Below, in pieces: positions 7,636 to 16,257 of a DNA stretch of 64,000 nt; positions within the stretch are counted from its first letter, which is position 1, and each line of letters begins with the position of its first letter. Both the position numbers and the translations under genes were made by a program. The notes under the pieces are model-generated. The model did not search any database. It saw only the letters and a program-made list of their open reading frames with translations, and was not told the DNA's origin. Location of the stretch: the NCBI GenBank assembly GCA_049306275.1, contig JBAQQB010000208.1, positions 11,602 through 75,601 of the forward strand. Reading direction: 5' to 3'. The DNA is from JADJTT01 sp049306275 (lineage in GTDB: Bacteria > Bacteroidota > Bacteroidia > Chitinophagales > Saprospiraceae).

Positions 7636-8736
7636 ATGAAAAAGCTAATTTTCGTCATACTGGCATCCCTGTTTTTCCTTCCCTCTTTCATGAAAGCACA
7701 AGGCTGTGTAGAACCCGAAGGCGACGAGCGTATCACCGTGATCGGGTTTATCCAGCCCCAGGTGGAATACAAACTGCTCGGGGAAGACTTCCTGGGTAAC
7801 AATCTCAACAGCAGCAGCTTCTACTTCAACCGCGCCCGCCTGGGCGTCACGGGTGTTATACCCTACGACTTCAGCTACTACTTCATGACCGAGTTCAGCC
7901 CTACCCTGAACGGTCCGTTCATCATCGACGCTTTCATCTCCTACCGCCGCTTTGCGCCCTATATCAGCGCATCCATCGGCCAGTTCAAATCGCCCTTCGG
8001 CCTCGAACTGCTCACGCCCTGCCATAAACTCCTCGTCATCAACCGCTCCATGGTGGTCGACAACCTCAACTCCACCGCCCGCGGCAACCGCGACATCGGG
8101 TTCCTGGTATTCGGTGGCACCGGCGACCTGAGCATCTTCGGCTCCAAGGTTAAAAATATGTTCGGCTACCAGTTCGCCATCATGAACGGCACCGGCATGA
8201 ACATCAAGGACGACAACAACCTCAAAGACTATATCGGACGACTGACTTTCCATCCCTTCGAATTCATTACCCTGGGCGCCAGCTTCCGCACCGGGCAACA
8301 ACCGCCCAAAGTCGCAGGCGTCACCGACAACGACATTCGCACCCGCTACGGGTTCGACCTCGAATTCAAATACAAAGGCATCATCGTACAGGGTGAATAC
8401 GTCAATGGCACCGACGAAGGTTCCTACACTGTAGGCGGCGGCTGCGGAGGCGAAATCACCACGATAACCGGCTCCCGCCAAAGCGATGGCTTCTTCGTAC
8501 AGGCCGGCTACATGACCCCTTGGCGCATCCAGCCCATCGTGCGCTACGAAACCTTCGAACCCAACATGTCGGAAGATTTCAACGAAGACATCCAGAATGT
8601 CGTGACCTACGGTATCAACTACTTCTTCAACGACCGCATCCGCCTGCAGGCCAACTACCTGTACAAGGCAGAACAAACAGCAAGAACTGAAGTACCCAAC
8701 GACGAAATACTGCTGCAACTCCAGGTCGAATTTTGA
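7636..8736 (+). CDS. OprO/OprP-type porin
   Basis: A 366-residue outer-membrane protein with a signal peptide (MKKLIFVILASLFFLPSFMKAQ). TVIGFIQPQVEYKLLGED, SFYFNRARLGVTGVIPYDFS and PYISASIGQFKSPFGLELL are the usual opening strands of the phosphate-selective porin O/P family, and the C-terminal strand ends EILLQLQVEF with the terminal aromatic needed for barrel assembly. Placed between two sulfurtransferases, it may admit an anion such as thiosulfate or another sulfur oxyanion rather than phosphate; that is an inference from context only. Confidence 0.82.
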   Translation: MKKLIFVILASLFFLPSFMKAQGCVEPEGDERITVIGFIQPQVEYKLLGEDFLGNNLNSSSFYFNRARLGVTGVIPYDFSYYFMTEFSPTLNGPFIIDAFISYRRFAPYISASIGQFKSPFGLELLTPCHKLLVINRSMVVDNLNSTARGNRDIGFLVFGGTGDLSIFGSKVKNMFGYQFAIMNGTGMNIKDDNNLKDYIGRLTFHPFEFITLGASFRTGQQPPKVAGVTDNDIRTRYGFDLEFKYKGIIVQGEYVNGTDEGSYTVGGGCGGEITTITGSRQSDGFFVQAGYMTPWRIQPIVRYETFEPNMSEDFNEDIQNVVTYGINYFFNDRIRLQANYLYKAEQTARTEVPNDEILLQLQVEF

Positions 8737-8739
8737 ACA

Positions 8740-8774
8740 GGATCATCAGGATTTTGTCGGATCATCAGGATTTT
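8740..8774. repeat. Two direct copies of GGATCATCAGGATTTT
   Basis: Identical 16-bp words lie at 8740-8755 and 8759-8774 (period 19), starting two bases after the porin stop codon. The same word recurs as half of a large inverted repeat at 23463. Confidence 0.85.
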
Positions 8775-8794
8775 AAATTTAAAACCGATCAAAA

Positions 8795-9655
8795 ATGAAA
8801 TCGCATAGCATTCTTTCCCTCATCCTCGGCCTCGTCTTTGCCCTTGTGAACTCTGTATCGGCACAGCCCGATATCATCTCTGCCAAAGACTTCGTGGCCC
8901 TGATGAAAACCAACCCCAAACTCGTCATCATCGACTCCGGCAAGGCCAAGGCTTACGCTGCCAACCACGTCAAGGGCGCTATCCATATGAATCACCTCGA
9001 CCTGTATCAGAAAGACAACGAAATCGACGGCCTCATCCTGCCGGTTGATCAACTCGCCGCTTTCTTCGGCAGCAAGGGTATCGCTGAAAACAGCGAAATC
9101 GTGATCTACGACGACGGCTCCCAGAAATACAACACCCGCATCTACTGGATCCTCAAATACATCGGCGCTACCAATGTCAAGATGCTGCACATGGACATGG
9201 CTGAATGGGGCAAAGTGCGCGTCCCGCTCACCGCTACGCCCACAACCTACGAACCTGTCACTTTCGCCCCCTCGGTCAACCCCGACATCTTCGCCGACAT
9301 TGAAAGGGTGAAAATGACCAACGATAACCCCTCCTTCGTGCTGATCGACGCACGCAGCGAAGCTGAATTCAATGGCACCGCAGAAGACAGCCAGGGCCAC
9401 ATCCCCGGCGCCATCAGCATCGACTACAAACTGTTCCTGACGGAAGCCGGCGCCTTCAAACCGGAAGAAGAACTCCGCAAAATGGTCGCCGACATGGGCA
9501 TCACCCCCGAACAGGAAATCATCGCGTACTGCAAAACCAGCGTGCGCGCCGCCCCGGTCTACGTAGTGTTCAAAAATATCCTCGGCTTCGAAAAAGTCAG
9601 GGTATACGACGGCGCTTACAACGAATGGGTGGCCTCTAATCCGGTAGCGCAATAA
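8795..9655 (+). CDS. Periplasmic tandem-rhodanese sulfurtransferase
   Basis: A 286-residue protein with a cleavable signal peptide (MKSHSILSLILGLVFALVNSVSAQ). The first rhodanese domain (KLVIIDSGKAKAYAANHVKG) has no cysteine at its loop, where it reads IVIYDDGSQKYN. The second (SFVLIDARSEAEFNGTAEDS) has IIAYCKTSVRAAPVYVVF with the catalytic cysteine. This two-domain plan with one active site is that of thiosulfate and 3-mercaptopyruvate sulfurtransferases. With the lipoprotein upstream and the molybdoenzyme downstream, it likely shuttles sulfane sulfur in the periplasm. It converges on the cytochrome gene. Confidence 0.88.
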   Translation: MKSHSILSLILGLVFALVNSVSAQPDIISAKDFVALMKTNPKLVIIDSGKAKAYAANHVKGAIHMNHLDLYQKDNEIDGLILPVDQLAAFFGSKGIAENSEIVIYDDGSQKYNTRIYWILKYIGATNVKMLHMDMAEWGKVRVPLTATPTTYEPVTFAPSVNPDIFADIERVKMTNDNPSFVLIDARSEAEFNGTAEDSQGHIPGAISIDYKLFLTEAGAFKPEEELRKMVADMGITPEQEIIAYCKTSVRAAPVYVVFKNILGFEKVRVYDGAYNEWVASNPVAQ

Positions 9656-9682
9656 CTTGCAATACACAATTTCTGATTGACG

Positions 9683-9705
9683 AAAAACTAAGCAATTAGT
9701 TTTTT
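9683..9705 (+). terminator. Terminator with GCAA tetraloop
   Basis: AAAAACTAA and TTAGTTTTT form a perfect 9-bp stem closed by a GCAA tetraloop, 28 bp after the sulfurtransferase stop codon, with a T-rich 3' side. Confidence 0.75.
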
Positions 9706-9710
9706 CTGGC

Positions 9711-9757
9711 AAGATGTCCTGCTTTGCGTGGAGGCGCGGGCAGGACTTCTTTTTTTA
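9711..9757 (+). terminator. Second terminator hairpin
   Basis: GTCCTGC (9716-9722) pairs with GCAGGAC (9740-9746), the stem extends across one mismatch through AAGA/TCTT, and a run of T follows. With the previous hairpin it makes a double stop for the forward operon. Confidence 0.7.
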
Positions 9758-9835
9758 GTTTTCAGTTTTCAATTTTTAGTTTTCAGTTATGATCAAGTTC
9801 AACTGAAAATTGAAAACTGAAAACTGAAAACTAAA
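9756..9835. repeat. AACTGAAA-word inverted repeat between convergent genes
   Basis: TAGTTTTCAGTTTTCAATTT... on the left is matched by AACTGAAAATTGAAAACTGA... on the right, making a stem of roughly 33 bp. The right arm runs into the cytochrome gene and supplies its last codons and TAG stop (9831-9833, read on the minus strand). It may act as a two-way terminator. Confidence 0.8.
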
Positions 9836-11702
9836 ACTCCGGCAAAAGGCACTGCTTGGACACCCCCTTCATTGCCCCATCAAAGTCCTCCACCGCCCTG
9901 ATCATCACTTTTGAATTGCCGTCATGGCAGCTCAGGCAGGCGCCGGCTCGCAGGATGCGGTGCTGCTCGGCCAGGCTGAAGGGGCGGGCGTTGGGGCGGG
10001 TGGTGGAAAGGCCCCGGGGTTCTTTGAGAAAAGGAATCCAGGCGTCTTGGGGAAGGCCGTCCTGGGGAGTGCCGACGTATTCGGGGGTGAAAAACCATTT
10101 TCCTTTTCCATTCACATTCCTGTATTCCAGCTTGCCGCGGCCGTAGCCGATGGCCAGGGGGTCGAGGTGACAGGAGGCACAGCTGCGGCCTGCGGCCGAG
10201 GTGGTGTGGGGCGCCACGGGGGCATGGAGCCGGTGAAAGGTCTCGCCTTTTTTCTTTTTTTGCGGAAAATCTGATTGGTCGAGCGTCATGACCATTCCGG
10301 GGATAAAGGTCTTGATCTGGCGGATCCGCTCCTCTCCCATCTCCATTTTCTCCACGACGCCCAAAACGGGCGGATCGGCAAAGAAGCCGCCCAGGTATTC
10401 TTCCCATTTGCCCTTGGTGCGCTTTTTATCCAACAAATCAAAAGCCTGAATATCGGGGTTGAAAGCCGTATGACAACCAATGCACTGCGGCGCCCAGGCC
10501 GTGTGGCAGGCGCCGCAGGTGAGGTTGTCGTGGGCCCTGCCTCGCGTGCAATCGTCGGCAGGCGGATTGAGCGGCCGCTTCACGCCGGTGTTTTTGCTCA
10601 CCAGAAACGCCTTCCCCGAAGGGTCCACCCAGCCGTTCCACAGCGCTTCGCCCGATTGTCCGACCAGAAAATCGTGCCCTTGATAGGGCAGCTTGCGCAG
10701 GCCCAGTATCTTTTTGGTCTCTTGGTCGAGCCCTTCCCATCCCACCGTTTTGGGCGGTCCCGAAAAATGGCAATCCTGGCATTTGACCTTCACCGCGTCT
10801 TCCTCATGGAGGTAGGTCTTGCCGTCGCCCATGGTCTCGTTCGCGCTGTGGCAGTCGATGCAATCCATACCGCGGGTATGGTGCACATCCGGGGTGATCA
10901 TTTGCAGGACCCGGCCGTCGGCCAGCACGCGATAAGCCGATTGGCCCTGTACCTGGTCGGGCGTCAGCAGGGTCTCGTGCCAGCCTTCGAAGCCCATGGA
11001 GATGCGGCCGGAGCGGCTGTGGCAGCCGAAGCAGTGGTCGTTGGTGACTTGAATCGTCAGTGAAGGGTGAAGGGTGAAGGGTGAAGAGGGGTTGTTGGGT
11101 TGTTGGGTAATGGGGGGATTCAGGTGACAGGCGAGGCAGCCGCCGCCGCGAGAGCGTTCGGAGATGGGGCCGGGATGTTCTTTTTCGTTGCCCAGGTGGC
11201 AGGAGGCGCAGAGGTGGCGCAGGTGTTTGTCGGCCGGGCTATGGCCGAGATCGCGCACGTGCGCGAAGGCGGCCAGGGTGTCGATCTCGCCGAAGACAAA
11301 GCGGTCGACGGTGATGACGCCGGCCATGGTGGTCATGAGAGAATGGTCGACGCGCTTGGCAATGTCGAGGTGGCAGTTGGCCGTGCCGCAGGTCTGGTAC
11401 ACGTTGCTCAGGTTGCCGGGAATCAGCACCATGCTTTTGTGGGCCTTTTTCTCCTCTACCGCGGTCGGATTGCCCAGGTGGCAGGAGGCGCAGCCGATGA
11501 TGGCCGGGTCGTGCACCGCCGCGAAGCCGGTCATGTCGCTGTGGCAGTTGAGGCAGGCTTCCTTTGCGCCCAAGCTCGCAGAGGGCTTAACCTCCGACAT
11601 GCGGCTGTCGCGGAGAAGGGCGCCGAACCAGTAAACCAAAATAGCGGCGAAGAGCACAACCCCAACAATCAAATTACGGACCGAAAAAATGCCATTTCCC
11701 AT
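9831..11702 (-). CDS. Membrane-anchored dodecahaem c-type cytochrome
   Basis: The protein has 623 residues from the start MGNGIFSVRNLIVGVVLFAA, which gives one N-terminal membrane helix. Twelve haem-binding motifs are visible: CLNCH, CASCH, CGTANCH (a CX4CH variant), CASCH, CLACH, CFGCH, CIDCH, CQDCH, CGACH, CIGCH, CASCH and CLSCH. It should pass electrons in the periplasm, to or from the divergently transcribed Psr/Phs-like complex. It does not match octahaem tetrathionate reductase or NrfA that I recognise. Between motifs 5 and 6 lies a stretch, NPPITQQPNNPSSPFTLHP, encoded by short-word repeat DNA. A longer open frame reaches 11816, but the membrane segment favours the start chosen. Confidence 0.88.
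   Translation of the reverse strand: MGNGIFSVRNLIVGVVLFAAILVYWFGALLRDSRMSEVKPSASLGAKEACLNCHSDMTGFAAVHDPAIIGCASCHLGNPTAVEEKKAHKSMVLIPGNLSNVYQTCGTANCHLDIAKRVDHSLMTTMAGVITVDRFVFGEIDTLAAFAHVRDLGHSPADKHLRHLCASCHLGNEKEHPGPISERSRGGGCLACHLNPPITQQPNNPSSPFTLHPSLTIQVTNDHCFGCHSRSGRISMGFEGWHETLLTPDQVQGQSAYRVLADGRVLQMITPDVHHTRGMDCIDCHSANETMGDGKTYLHEEDAVKVKCQDCHFSGPPKTVGWEGLDQETKKILGLRKLPYQGHDFLVGQSGEALWNGWVDPSGKAFLVSKNTGVKRPLNPPADDCTRGRAHDNLTCGACHTAWAPQCIGCHTAFNPDIQAFDLLDKKRTKGKWEEYLGGFFADPPVLGVVEKMEMGEERIRQIKTFIPGMVMTLDQSDFPQKKKKGETFHRLHAPVAPHTTSAAGRSCASCHLDPLAIGYGRGKLEYRNVNGKGKWFFTPEYVGTPQDGLPQDAWIPFLKEPRGLSTTRPNARPFSLAEQHRILRAGACLSCHDGNSKVMIRAVEDFDGAMKGVSKQCLLPEF
11056..11108. repeat. GTGAAGG and TTGTTGGG words inside the cytochrome gene
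   Basis: Four copies of a GTGAAGG word (11060-11085) and two of TTGTTGGG (11091-11106) lie in frame inside coding sequence. The same word families occupy intergenic gaps elsewhere in the window. Confidence 0.8.
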
Positions 11703-11723
11703 GCCGGACAAGGTAAGTACAGA

Positions 11724-11737
11724 CTGATATTTATCAC
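11724..11737. promoter_or_regulatory. FNR/CRP-like operator candidate between divergent genes
   Basis: CTGATATTTATCAC contains TGAT-N4-ATCA. It sits in the 123-bp divergent region, 22 bp from the cytochrome start and 88 bp from the molybdoenzyme start, a place from which one oxygen- or redox-sensing regulator could control both. Confidence 0.4.
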
Positions 11738-11825
11738 CCCTAATATTGAAAAAAATCATCATTCCCCAAGGCAAGATGGGTTTATTTTGGGCATTATTTA
11801 TTGCATGAACAATCATTCATATAAC

Positions 11826-14057
11826 ATGAAAACAAGGCGGGATTTCATCAAGATAACGGGATTAGGCCTTGCCGGCATCGCTTTGGGCGGCGGAACCATA
11901 CAATTTTTGAAGGGTTCCTCTATTTGGGATAGCGTCATGGCCGAGGGCGTCATGCGCACGCCCACCTATTGCGAGATCTGTTTCTGGAAATGCGCAGCCT
12001 GGGCTTATAAAGACGACACCGGCAAGCTGCTCAAACTCATCGGCCACGAGGAAGACCCGCACTGCAACGGGCGTTTGTGTCCGCGCGGCACTGGCGGTCT
12101 TGGCAGTTATTACGACACCGACCGGCTTCTATCGCCTTTGATCCGGGTCACGGAAGACGGAAAACAGACCTTCCGCAAGGCTTCCTGGGATGAAGCGCTG
12201 GGCCTGATCGCCGAGAAGATGAAGCAGATCGCCGAAAAAACCGGTCCGGAAAGCGTAGCCTTGTTCAACCACGGCTCTTCCGGCCATTTCTTCGAGCACC
12301 TGTTCAGCGCCTATGGGTCGAAAACCGTTGCGGCGCCTTCCTATGCGCAATGCCGCGGGCCGCGCGATGTGGGCTTCAAGGCCACCTACGGCTCCGCGTT
12401 GGGCTCTCCGGAACCCATCGACATTCGCGACACCCGCTGCCTGGTGCTGATCGGCTCCCACCTCGGAGAGAACATGCACAACAGCCAGGTGCAGGAAATG
12501 TCTGACGCCATTGACCGCGGCGCAGACATCATCACCGTCGACCCGCGCTACTCGACCGCGGCCAGCAAATCCAAATTCTGGCTGCCCATCAAGCCCGCCA
12601 CCGATATCGCGCTGCTGCTGGCCTGGATGCACGTGCTGATCTACGAAGACCTCTACGACAAAAAATACATCGAACAATACGCCAATGGCTTCGACCGCCT
12701 GAAGCAGCACGTGCGCCGCTTCACCCCCGAGTGGGCCTACGGCATCACCACCATCAAGCCCGATGTGATCCGCCAGACCGCCCGCCTGATGGCCAGCGCT
12801 TCCCCGGCTACCCTCATACACCCGGGCCGCCACGTCACCTGGTACGGCGACGACACCCAGCGCTCCAGAGCCATCGCTATTCTCAACGCCCTGCTGGGCT
12901 CCTTTGGACGCCGCGGGGGCTTCTACTTCAAGGAAGCCATGAAAATGCCCGATTTCCCGACCCCCGAATATCCTGAACCCAGGTGGACCTGGAAGGACAC
13001 CCTCGGCGACCGCTTCCCCCTCGCCGACACTGGCGTGACCAACACCATCATCGACGCTTCCATCACCGAAAACGGCGTGGAGCCAAAGGTCAAAGCGTGG
13101 GTCGTCACCGGTACCAACCTTCCGGTCGCCATACCCGACAAAGCGCGCCTTGAAAAAGCGTTCAACGAACTCGAACTCGTGGTAGTCGTCGACACCATGC
13201 CCATGGAGATCACCGGCTACGCCGACGTCATCCTGCCGGAATGCACGTACCTGGAGCGCTATGACGAGGTCCGAACGGCCCCCGGCCGCGAGCCCTACAT
13301 CGCCCTCCGCATGCCCGCCGCCGAACCCATGGGCGACTCCAAGCCCGCCTGGTGGATGGCCAAACAACTGGGTGAAAAACTCGGCCTGAGCGCTTATTTC
13401 CCCTATGAAGACTACACTGAAGTGCTCGACTGGCAGCTGCAGCAAGTAGGCAGCTCGCTGGAGGAATTGAAAAAGATCGGGGTCAAAAAGTTCGATCGCA
13501 AAAGCATGCAGCTCTATCTGGAAGAAGGGCAAGAGTACACCTTCCCCACTCCCAGCGGAAAGATCGAACTCTATTCGGAAGAATTTGCCAGCTACGGCTT
13601 CGACCCCATGCCCAACTACACGGCCCACCCCGAGCCGCCGGAAGGCTTCTACCGCCTGATCTACGGCCGGGCGCCCATGCATACCTTCAGCCGCACCGCC
13701 AACAACCCTTACCTCACCGACCTGATGGACGAAAACAGCGCCTGGGTCAATCCCAAGGTCGCTAAACTCTGGGACCTTAAAAACGACCAGAAAGTGTACC
13801 TCAAGAACCAGGACGGTGTAGTCAGCGACTTCCCCATCAAGGTGCGCATTACCGAACGGATTCGCTGGGATTCAGTCTACATGGTGCATGGCTTCGGCCA
13901 GACCCAGAAAGAGCTCAGCCGCTCCTTCGGAAAAGGCGCCAGCGACACCCAGCTCATGACCTCAGTGATGATGGACCCCATCATGGGCGGTACGGGCATG
14001 CGCGGCAACTTTGTAACCTTTATTACGGATGAACCTGTTAAAGCCGTCGAATCATGA
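11826..14057 (+). CDS. Molybdopterin oxidoreductase, Psr/Phs-like catalytic subunit
   Basis: A 743-residue protein. The Tat signal (MKTRRDFIKITGLGLAGIAL) sends the folded enzyme to the periplasm. A [4Fe-4S] site follows as CEICFWKC plus Cys of GRLCPRG. Then come the molybdopterin domains, with SYAQCRGPRDVGF giving the likely Mo-ligand cysteine, VLIGSHLGENMHNSQ and ITVDPRYSTAASKSKFW. This fits polysulfide/thiosulfate reductase-type subunits; tetrathionate and arsenate reductases are related, and the Tat signal argues against cytoplasmic SoeA. An alternative start lies at 11805. It overlaps the ferredoxin subunit gene by 4 bp. The sulfurtransferases around it support a sulfur substrate. Confidence 0.88.
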   Translation: MKTRRDFIKITGLGLAGIALGGGTIQFLKGSSIWDSVMAEGVMRTPTYCEICFWKCAAWAYKDDTGKLLKLIGHEEDPHCNGRLCPRGTGGLGSYYDTDRLLSPLIRVTEDGKQTFRKASWDEALGLIAEKMKQIAEKTGPESVALFNHGSSGHFFEHLFSAYGSKTVAAPSYAQCRGPRDVGFKATYGSALGSPEPIDIRDTRCLVLIGSHLGENMHNSQVQEMSDAIDRGADIITVDPRYSTAASKSKFWLPIKPATDIALLLAWMHVLIYEDLYDKKYIEQYANGFDRLKQHVRRFTPEWAYGITTIKPDVIRQTARLMASASPATLIHPGRHVTWYGDDTQRSRAIAILNALLGSFGRRGGFYFKEAMKMPDFPTPEYPEPRWTWKDTLGDRFPLADTGVTNTIIDASITENGVEPKVKAWVVTGTNLPVAIPDKARLEKAFNELELVVVVDTMPMEITGYADVILPECTYLERYDEVRTAPGREPYIALRMPAAEPMGDSKPAWWMAKQLGEKLGLSAYFPYEDYTEVLDWQLQQVGSSLEELKKIGVKKFDRKSMQLYLEEGQEYTFPTPSGKIELYSEEFASYGFDPMPNYTAHPEPPEGFYRLIYGRAPMHTFSRTANNPYLTDLMDENSAWVNPKVAKLWDLKNDQKVYLKNQDGVVSDFPIKVRITERIRWDSVYMVHGFGQTQKELSRSFGKGASDTQLMTSVMMDPIMGGTGMRGNFVTFITDEPVKAVES

Positions 14058-14587
14058 GATACGCAATGGCTATCGATACCAAGAAATGTGTAGGCTGCAG
14101 CGACTGCGTCATAGCCTGCCAGATTGAAAACTCCGTGCCCGTGGGCTACTGCCGCGACTGGGTAACGGAGACCGTACACGGCTCCTACCCCAACCTGGAG
14201 ATGGAAATCCGCTCCGAGCGCTGCAACCACTGCGACAACGCGCCCTGCGTGCGCTGCTGCCCCACCGGCGCCAGCCATATCGTGGAAGGCGGGGTAGTGC
14301 TTGTCACACCCAACGAATGTATCGGCTGCGGGGCCTGCATCGAATCCTGCCCCTACGACGCCCGCTTCTCACACCCCGACGGCTATGTCGACAAATGCAC
14401 CTTCTGTATCCACCGCGTGCGCAAGGGCCTGCAACCGGCCTGCGTGTCCGTCTGCCCAACCAAGTGCATGTACTTCGGCGACATCGACGACCCCACGAGC
14501 GAAATCGCGCAACTGCTCGCCACCCGCAAGCACAAGGTGCTGGCGCCGGAGGCAGGCACGAAGCCGCAGGTGTATTATTTAATTTAG
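14054..14587 (+). CDS. Four-cluster ferredoxin subunit (PsrB/PhsB-like)
   Basis: A 177-residue protein with sixteen cysteines arranged as four [4Fe-4S] sites: CVGCSDCVIAC, CNHCDNAPCVRCC, CIGCGACIESC and CTFCIHR with CVSVCPTKC. It has no signal peptide of its own, so it should travel with the Tat-exported catalytic subunit and link it to the NrfD-type membrane subunit. The start codon overlaps the stop of the catalytic subunit (ATGA). The TAG stop is immediately followed by AGTTGAGA words. Confidence 0.92.
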   Translation: MRYAMAIDTKKCVGCSDCVIACQIENSVPVGYCRDWVTETVHGSYPNLEMEIRSERCNHCDNAPCVRCCPTGASHIVEGGVVLVTPNECIGCGACIESCPYDARFSHPDGYVDKCTFCIHRVRKGLQPACVSVCPTKCMYFGDIDDPTSEIAQLLATRKHKVLAPEAGTKPQVYYLI

Positions 14588-14620
14588 TTGAGAAGTTGAG
14601 AAGTTGAGAAGTTGAGAAGA
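14585..14620. repeat. Four AGTTGAGA words inside the psrBC-like operon
   Basis: Four tandem AGTTGAGA words begin inside the TAG stop of the ferredoxin gene and continue to a purine run before the next ATG (14637). No inverted partner is present here, so it should not terminate transcription. Confidence 0.85.
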
Positions 14621-14636
14621 GAAAAAGAAAAAAGAC

Positions 14637-15578
14637 ATGAAAGAGGAAATCATTATCAGTGGAAGGAATATACCGCATATCGATCCGCATTTGAATTTGT
14701 GGCACTGGCCCATTCCGGTTTATCTGTTTTTGGGCGGTTTGGCTGCGGGTATTTTGTTTTTCGCGGCATTGTATACCATTAACGGCAAGGAAAAAGAATT
14801 GCCTACGGCGGTGAAATGGTCGACCTTCCTGGCGCCGTTCATGCTGGTGCTGGGCTTGTTCTTCCTGTTTATCGACCTGAAGCACAAGTGGTTTTTCTGG
14901 CAGCTGTACACCACCCTCCGCATCGAGTCGCCCATGTCGTGGGGCGCCTGGACGTTGATGGCCATCACGCCGCTGTCGTTTCTCTGGGCGGCCAGCTACC
15001 TGAAAGAGCTGATCCCCACCTGGCATTGGCGTTATGCGTGGCTGGAGCGTTTCGAAGGCTGGATTATCCGCAACCGCAAGGGCATTTCCTGGGTGATGAT
15101 CATCCTGGCCATCATCCTGGGTATCTACACCGGCATCCTGCTCTCCGCCTTCAACGCCCGCCCGCTGTGGAACACCGCCCTGCTGGGCCCCCTGTTCCTG
15201 ACCTCGGGCCTTTCCACCGCCGCGGCCACGATCATGTGGATGTCGAAAAATCACGCCGAGCGCAAACTCTTCACCCGCATCGACCTGATCCTGATCGGCA
15301 TCGAGCTGTTCCTGATCACCCACCTGTTCATGGGCTTCCTGGCAGGTCCGGAGGTGCAGATCGACGCTGCGCAATTGTTCCTGGGCGGCAGTTACTCCTG
15401 GCCTTTCTGGGGCCTGGTAGTCGGTTTGGGGCTCGTCGTGCCATTCCTGCTTGAAGTGCTGGAACTGCGGGGCATCAAGATACCGGCTGCGGTTCCCGCT
15501 TCCCTGATCCTCATCGGAGGCCTGATCTTCCGGATCATCATGGTCGAAGCCGGTGAAGCAACGAGGTGGTTGTATTGA
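14637..15578 (+). CDS. NrfD/PsrC-like membrane subunit
   Basis: A 313-residue protein with eight or nine hydrophobic helices. HLNLWHWPIPVYLFLGGLAAG at the start and IRIES...MSWGAWTLMAITPLSF are standard for NrfD/PsrC family quinone-linked subunits. It should exchange electrons with menaquinone, either to reduce the molybdoenzyme substrate or to accept electrons from it. It is the third gene of the ABC set and is followed after 26 bp by a lipoprotein with a cysteine-less rhodanese domain. Confidence 0.92.
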   Translation: MKEEIIISGRNIPHIDPHLNLWHWPIPVYLFLGGLAAGILFFAALYTINGKEKELPTAVKWSTFLAPFMLVLGLFFLFIDLKHKWFFWQLYTTLRIESPMSWGAWTLMAITPLSFLWAASYLKELIPTWHWRYAWLERFEGWIIRNRKGISWVMIILAIILGIYTGILLSAFNARPLWNTALLGPLFLTSGLSTAAATIMWMSKNHAERKLFTRIDLILIGIELFLITHLFMGFLAGPEVQIDAAQLFLGGSYSWPFWGLVVGLGLVVPFLLEVLELRGIKIPAAVPASLILIGGLIFRIIMVEAGEATRWLY

Positions 15579-15604
15579 TTTTTAAAAAAGAAAAGAAAAA
15601 GACA

Positions 15605-16255
15605 ATGAGGCTTCCGATCCTTTATAGCATCTTATTTCTGGCGCTGTTTTCATCCTGCAGTTCCGATAAAAAAGACACGCGCGTCTCCCCGCAGACCCTG
15701 CTCACCGAGATCAGCGAAAAGCGCCGCTTTGCCAATACCGACCAGCTGGCCGACTGGCTCATCCAAAAAGACCCCAGCCTGCTGCTCGTCGACGTGCGCT
15801 CGCCCGAAGAATTCAGCGCCTACACCCTCCCCGGCGCCATCAACGTACCGCTGGCCAACCTGCTCAGCCCGGAAGAACAGGCGCGCCTCGACTGCGAAAA
15901 ACACCGCATCGTATTCTTCTCCAACGGCTCCGTGCTGGCGGAAAAAGCCTGGGTCATCAACCGCAGGCTGGGCTGCGCCAGCGCCCAGGTGCTAAAGGGC
16001 GGACTCAACGAATGGACCGCCACCATCCTCGCCCCCGAGGCGCCCCCGGTAACCGCCTCAATGGAGGAGTTCGACCTGTATCAGTTCCGCAAAGCTGCCA
16101 GCCTCTATTTCTCCGGCGGCAGCCGCTCCCTGGAACCCGAAACCTTCGTCGAACCGCCGAAAGAATCAGCCACCCCTGCGCCGCAAGCCAAAAAGTCGGT
16201 GCCGCTGCAGCAGAAGAAGGTGGAGGTGGAAGTGGAGGAGGAGGAAGGGTGCTGA
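15605..16255 (+). CDS. Lipoprotein with inactive rhodanese domain and VEEEEGC tail
   Basis: A 216-residue protein with lipobox LFSSC (Cys17). A rhodanese fold is visible in PSLLLVDVRSPEEFSAYTLP and VLKGGLNEWT, but the catalytic loop reads IVFFSNGSVLAEKAW with no cysteine, so persulfide chemistry there is not possible. A long variable linker rich in P, A, K and E leads to the end VEVEVEEEEGC, placing a cysteine as the very last residue. The neighbour downstream has the same plan and the same last seven residues. I chose ATG 15605 because the upstream 13 codons overlap the membrane subunit and precede the signal sequence. The role is unknown; sulfur carrying by the terminal cysteine is a hypothesis. 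Confidence 0.82.
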   Translation: MRLPILYSILFLALFSSCSSDKKDTRVSPQTLLTEISEKRRFANTDQLADWLIQKDPSLLLVDVRSPEEFSAYTLPGAINVPLANLLSPEEQARLDCEKHRIVFFSNGSVLAEKAWVINRRLGCASAQVLKGGLNEWTATILAPEAPPVTASMEEFDLYQFRKAASLYFSGGSRSLEPETFVEPPKESATPAPQAKKSVPLQQKKVEVEVEEEEGC

Positions 16256-16257
16256 TA

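Noticed and set aside
11100..11825. N-terminal extension of the molybdoenzyme frame
   Set aside because: It lies antisense to the cytochrome gene, whereas the Tat signal at 11826 gives a proper N-terminus.
12129..13682. Long minus-strand frame opposite the molybdoenzyme gene
   Set aside because: A mirror of high-GC coding sequence; composition is low-complexity G, V, A, D with no domain. The same holds for the minus frame at 21162-23168 and others opposite real genes.
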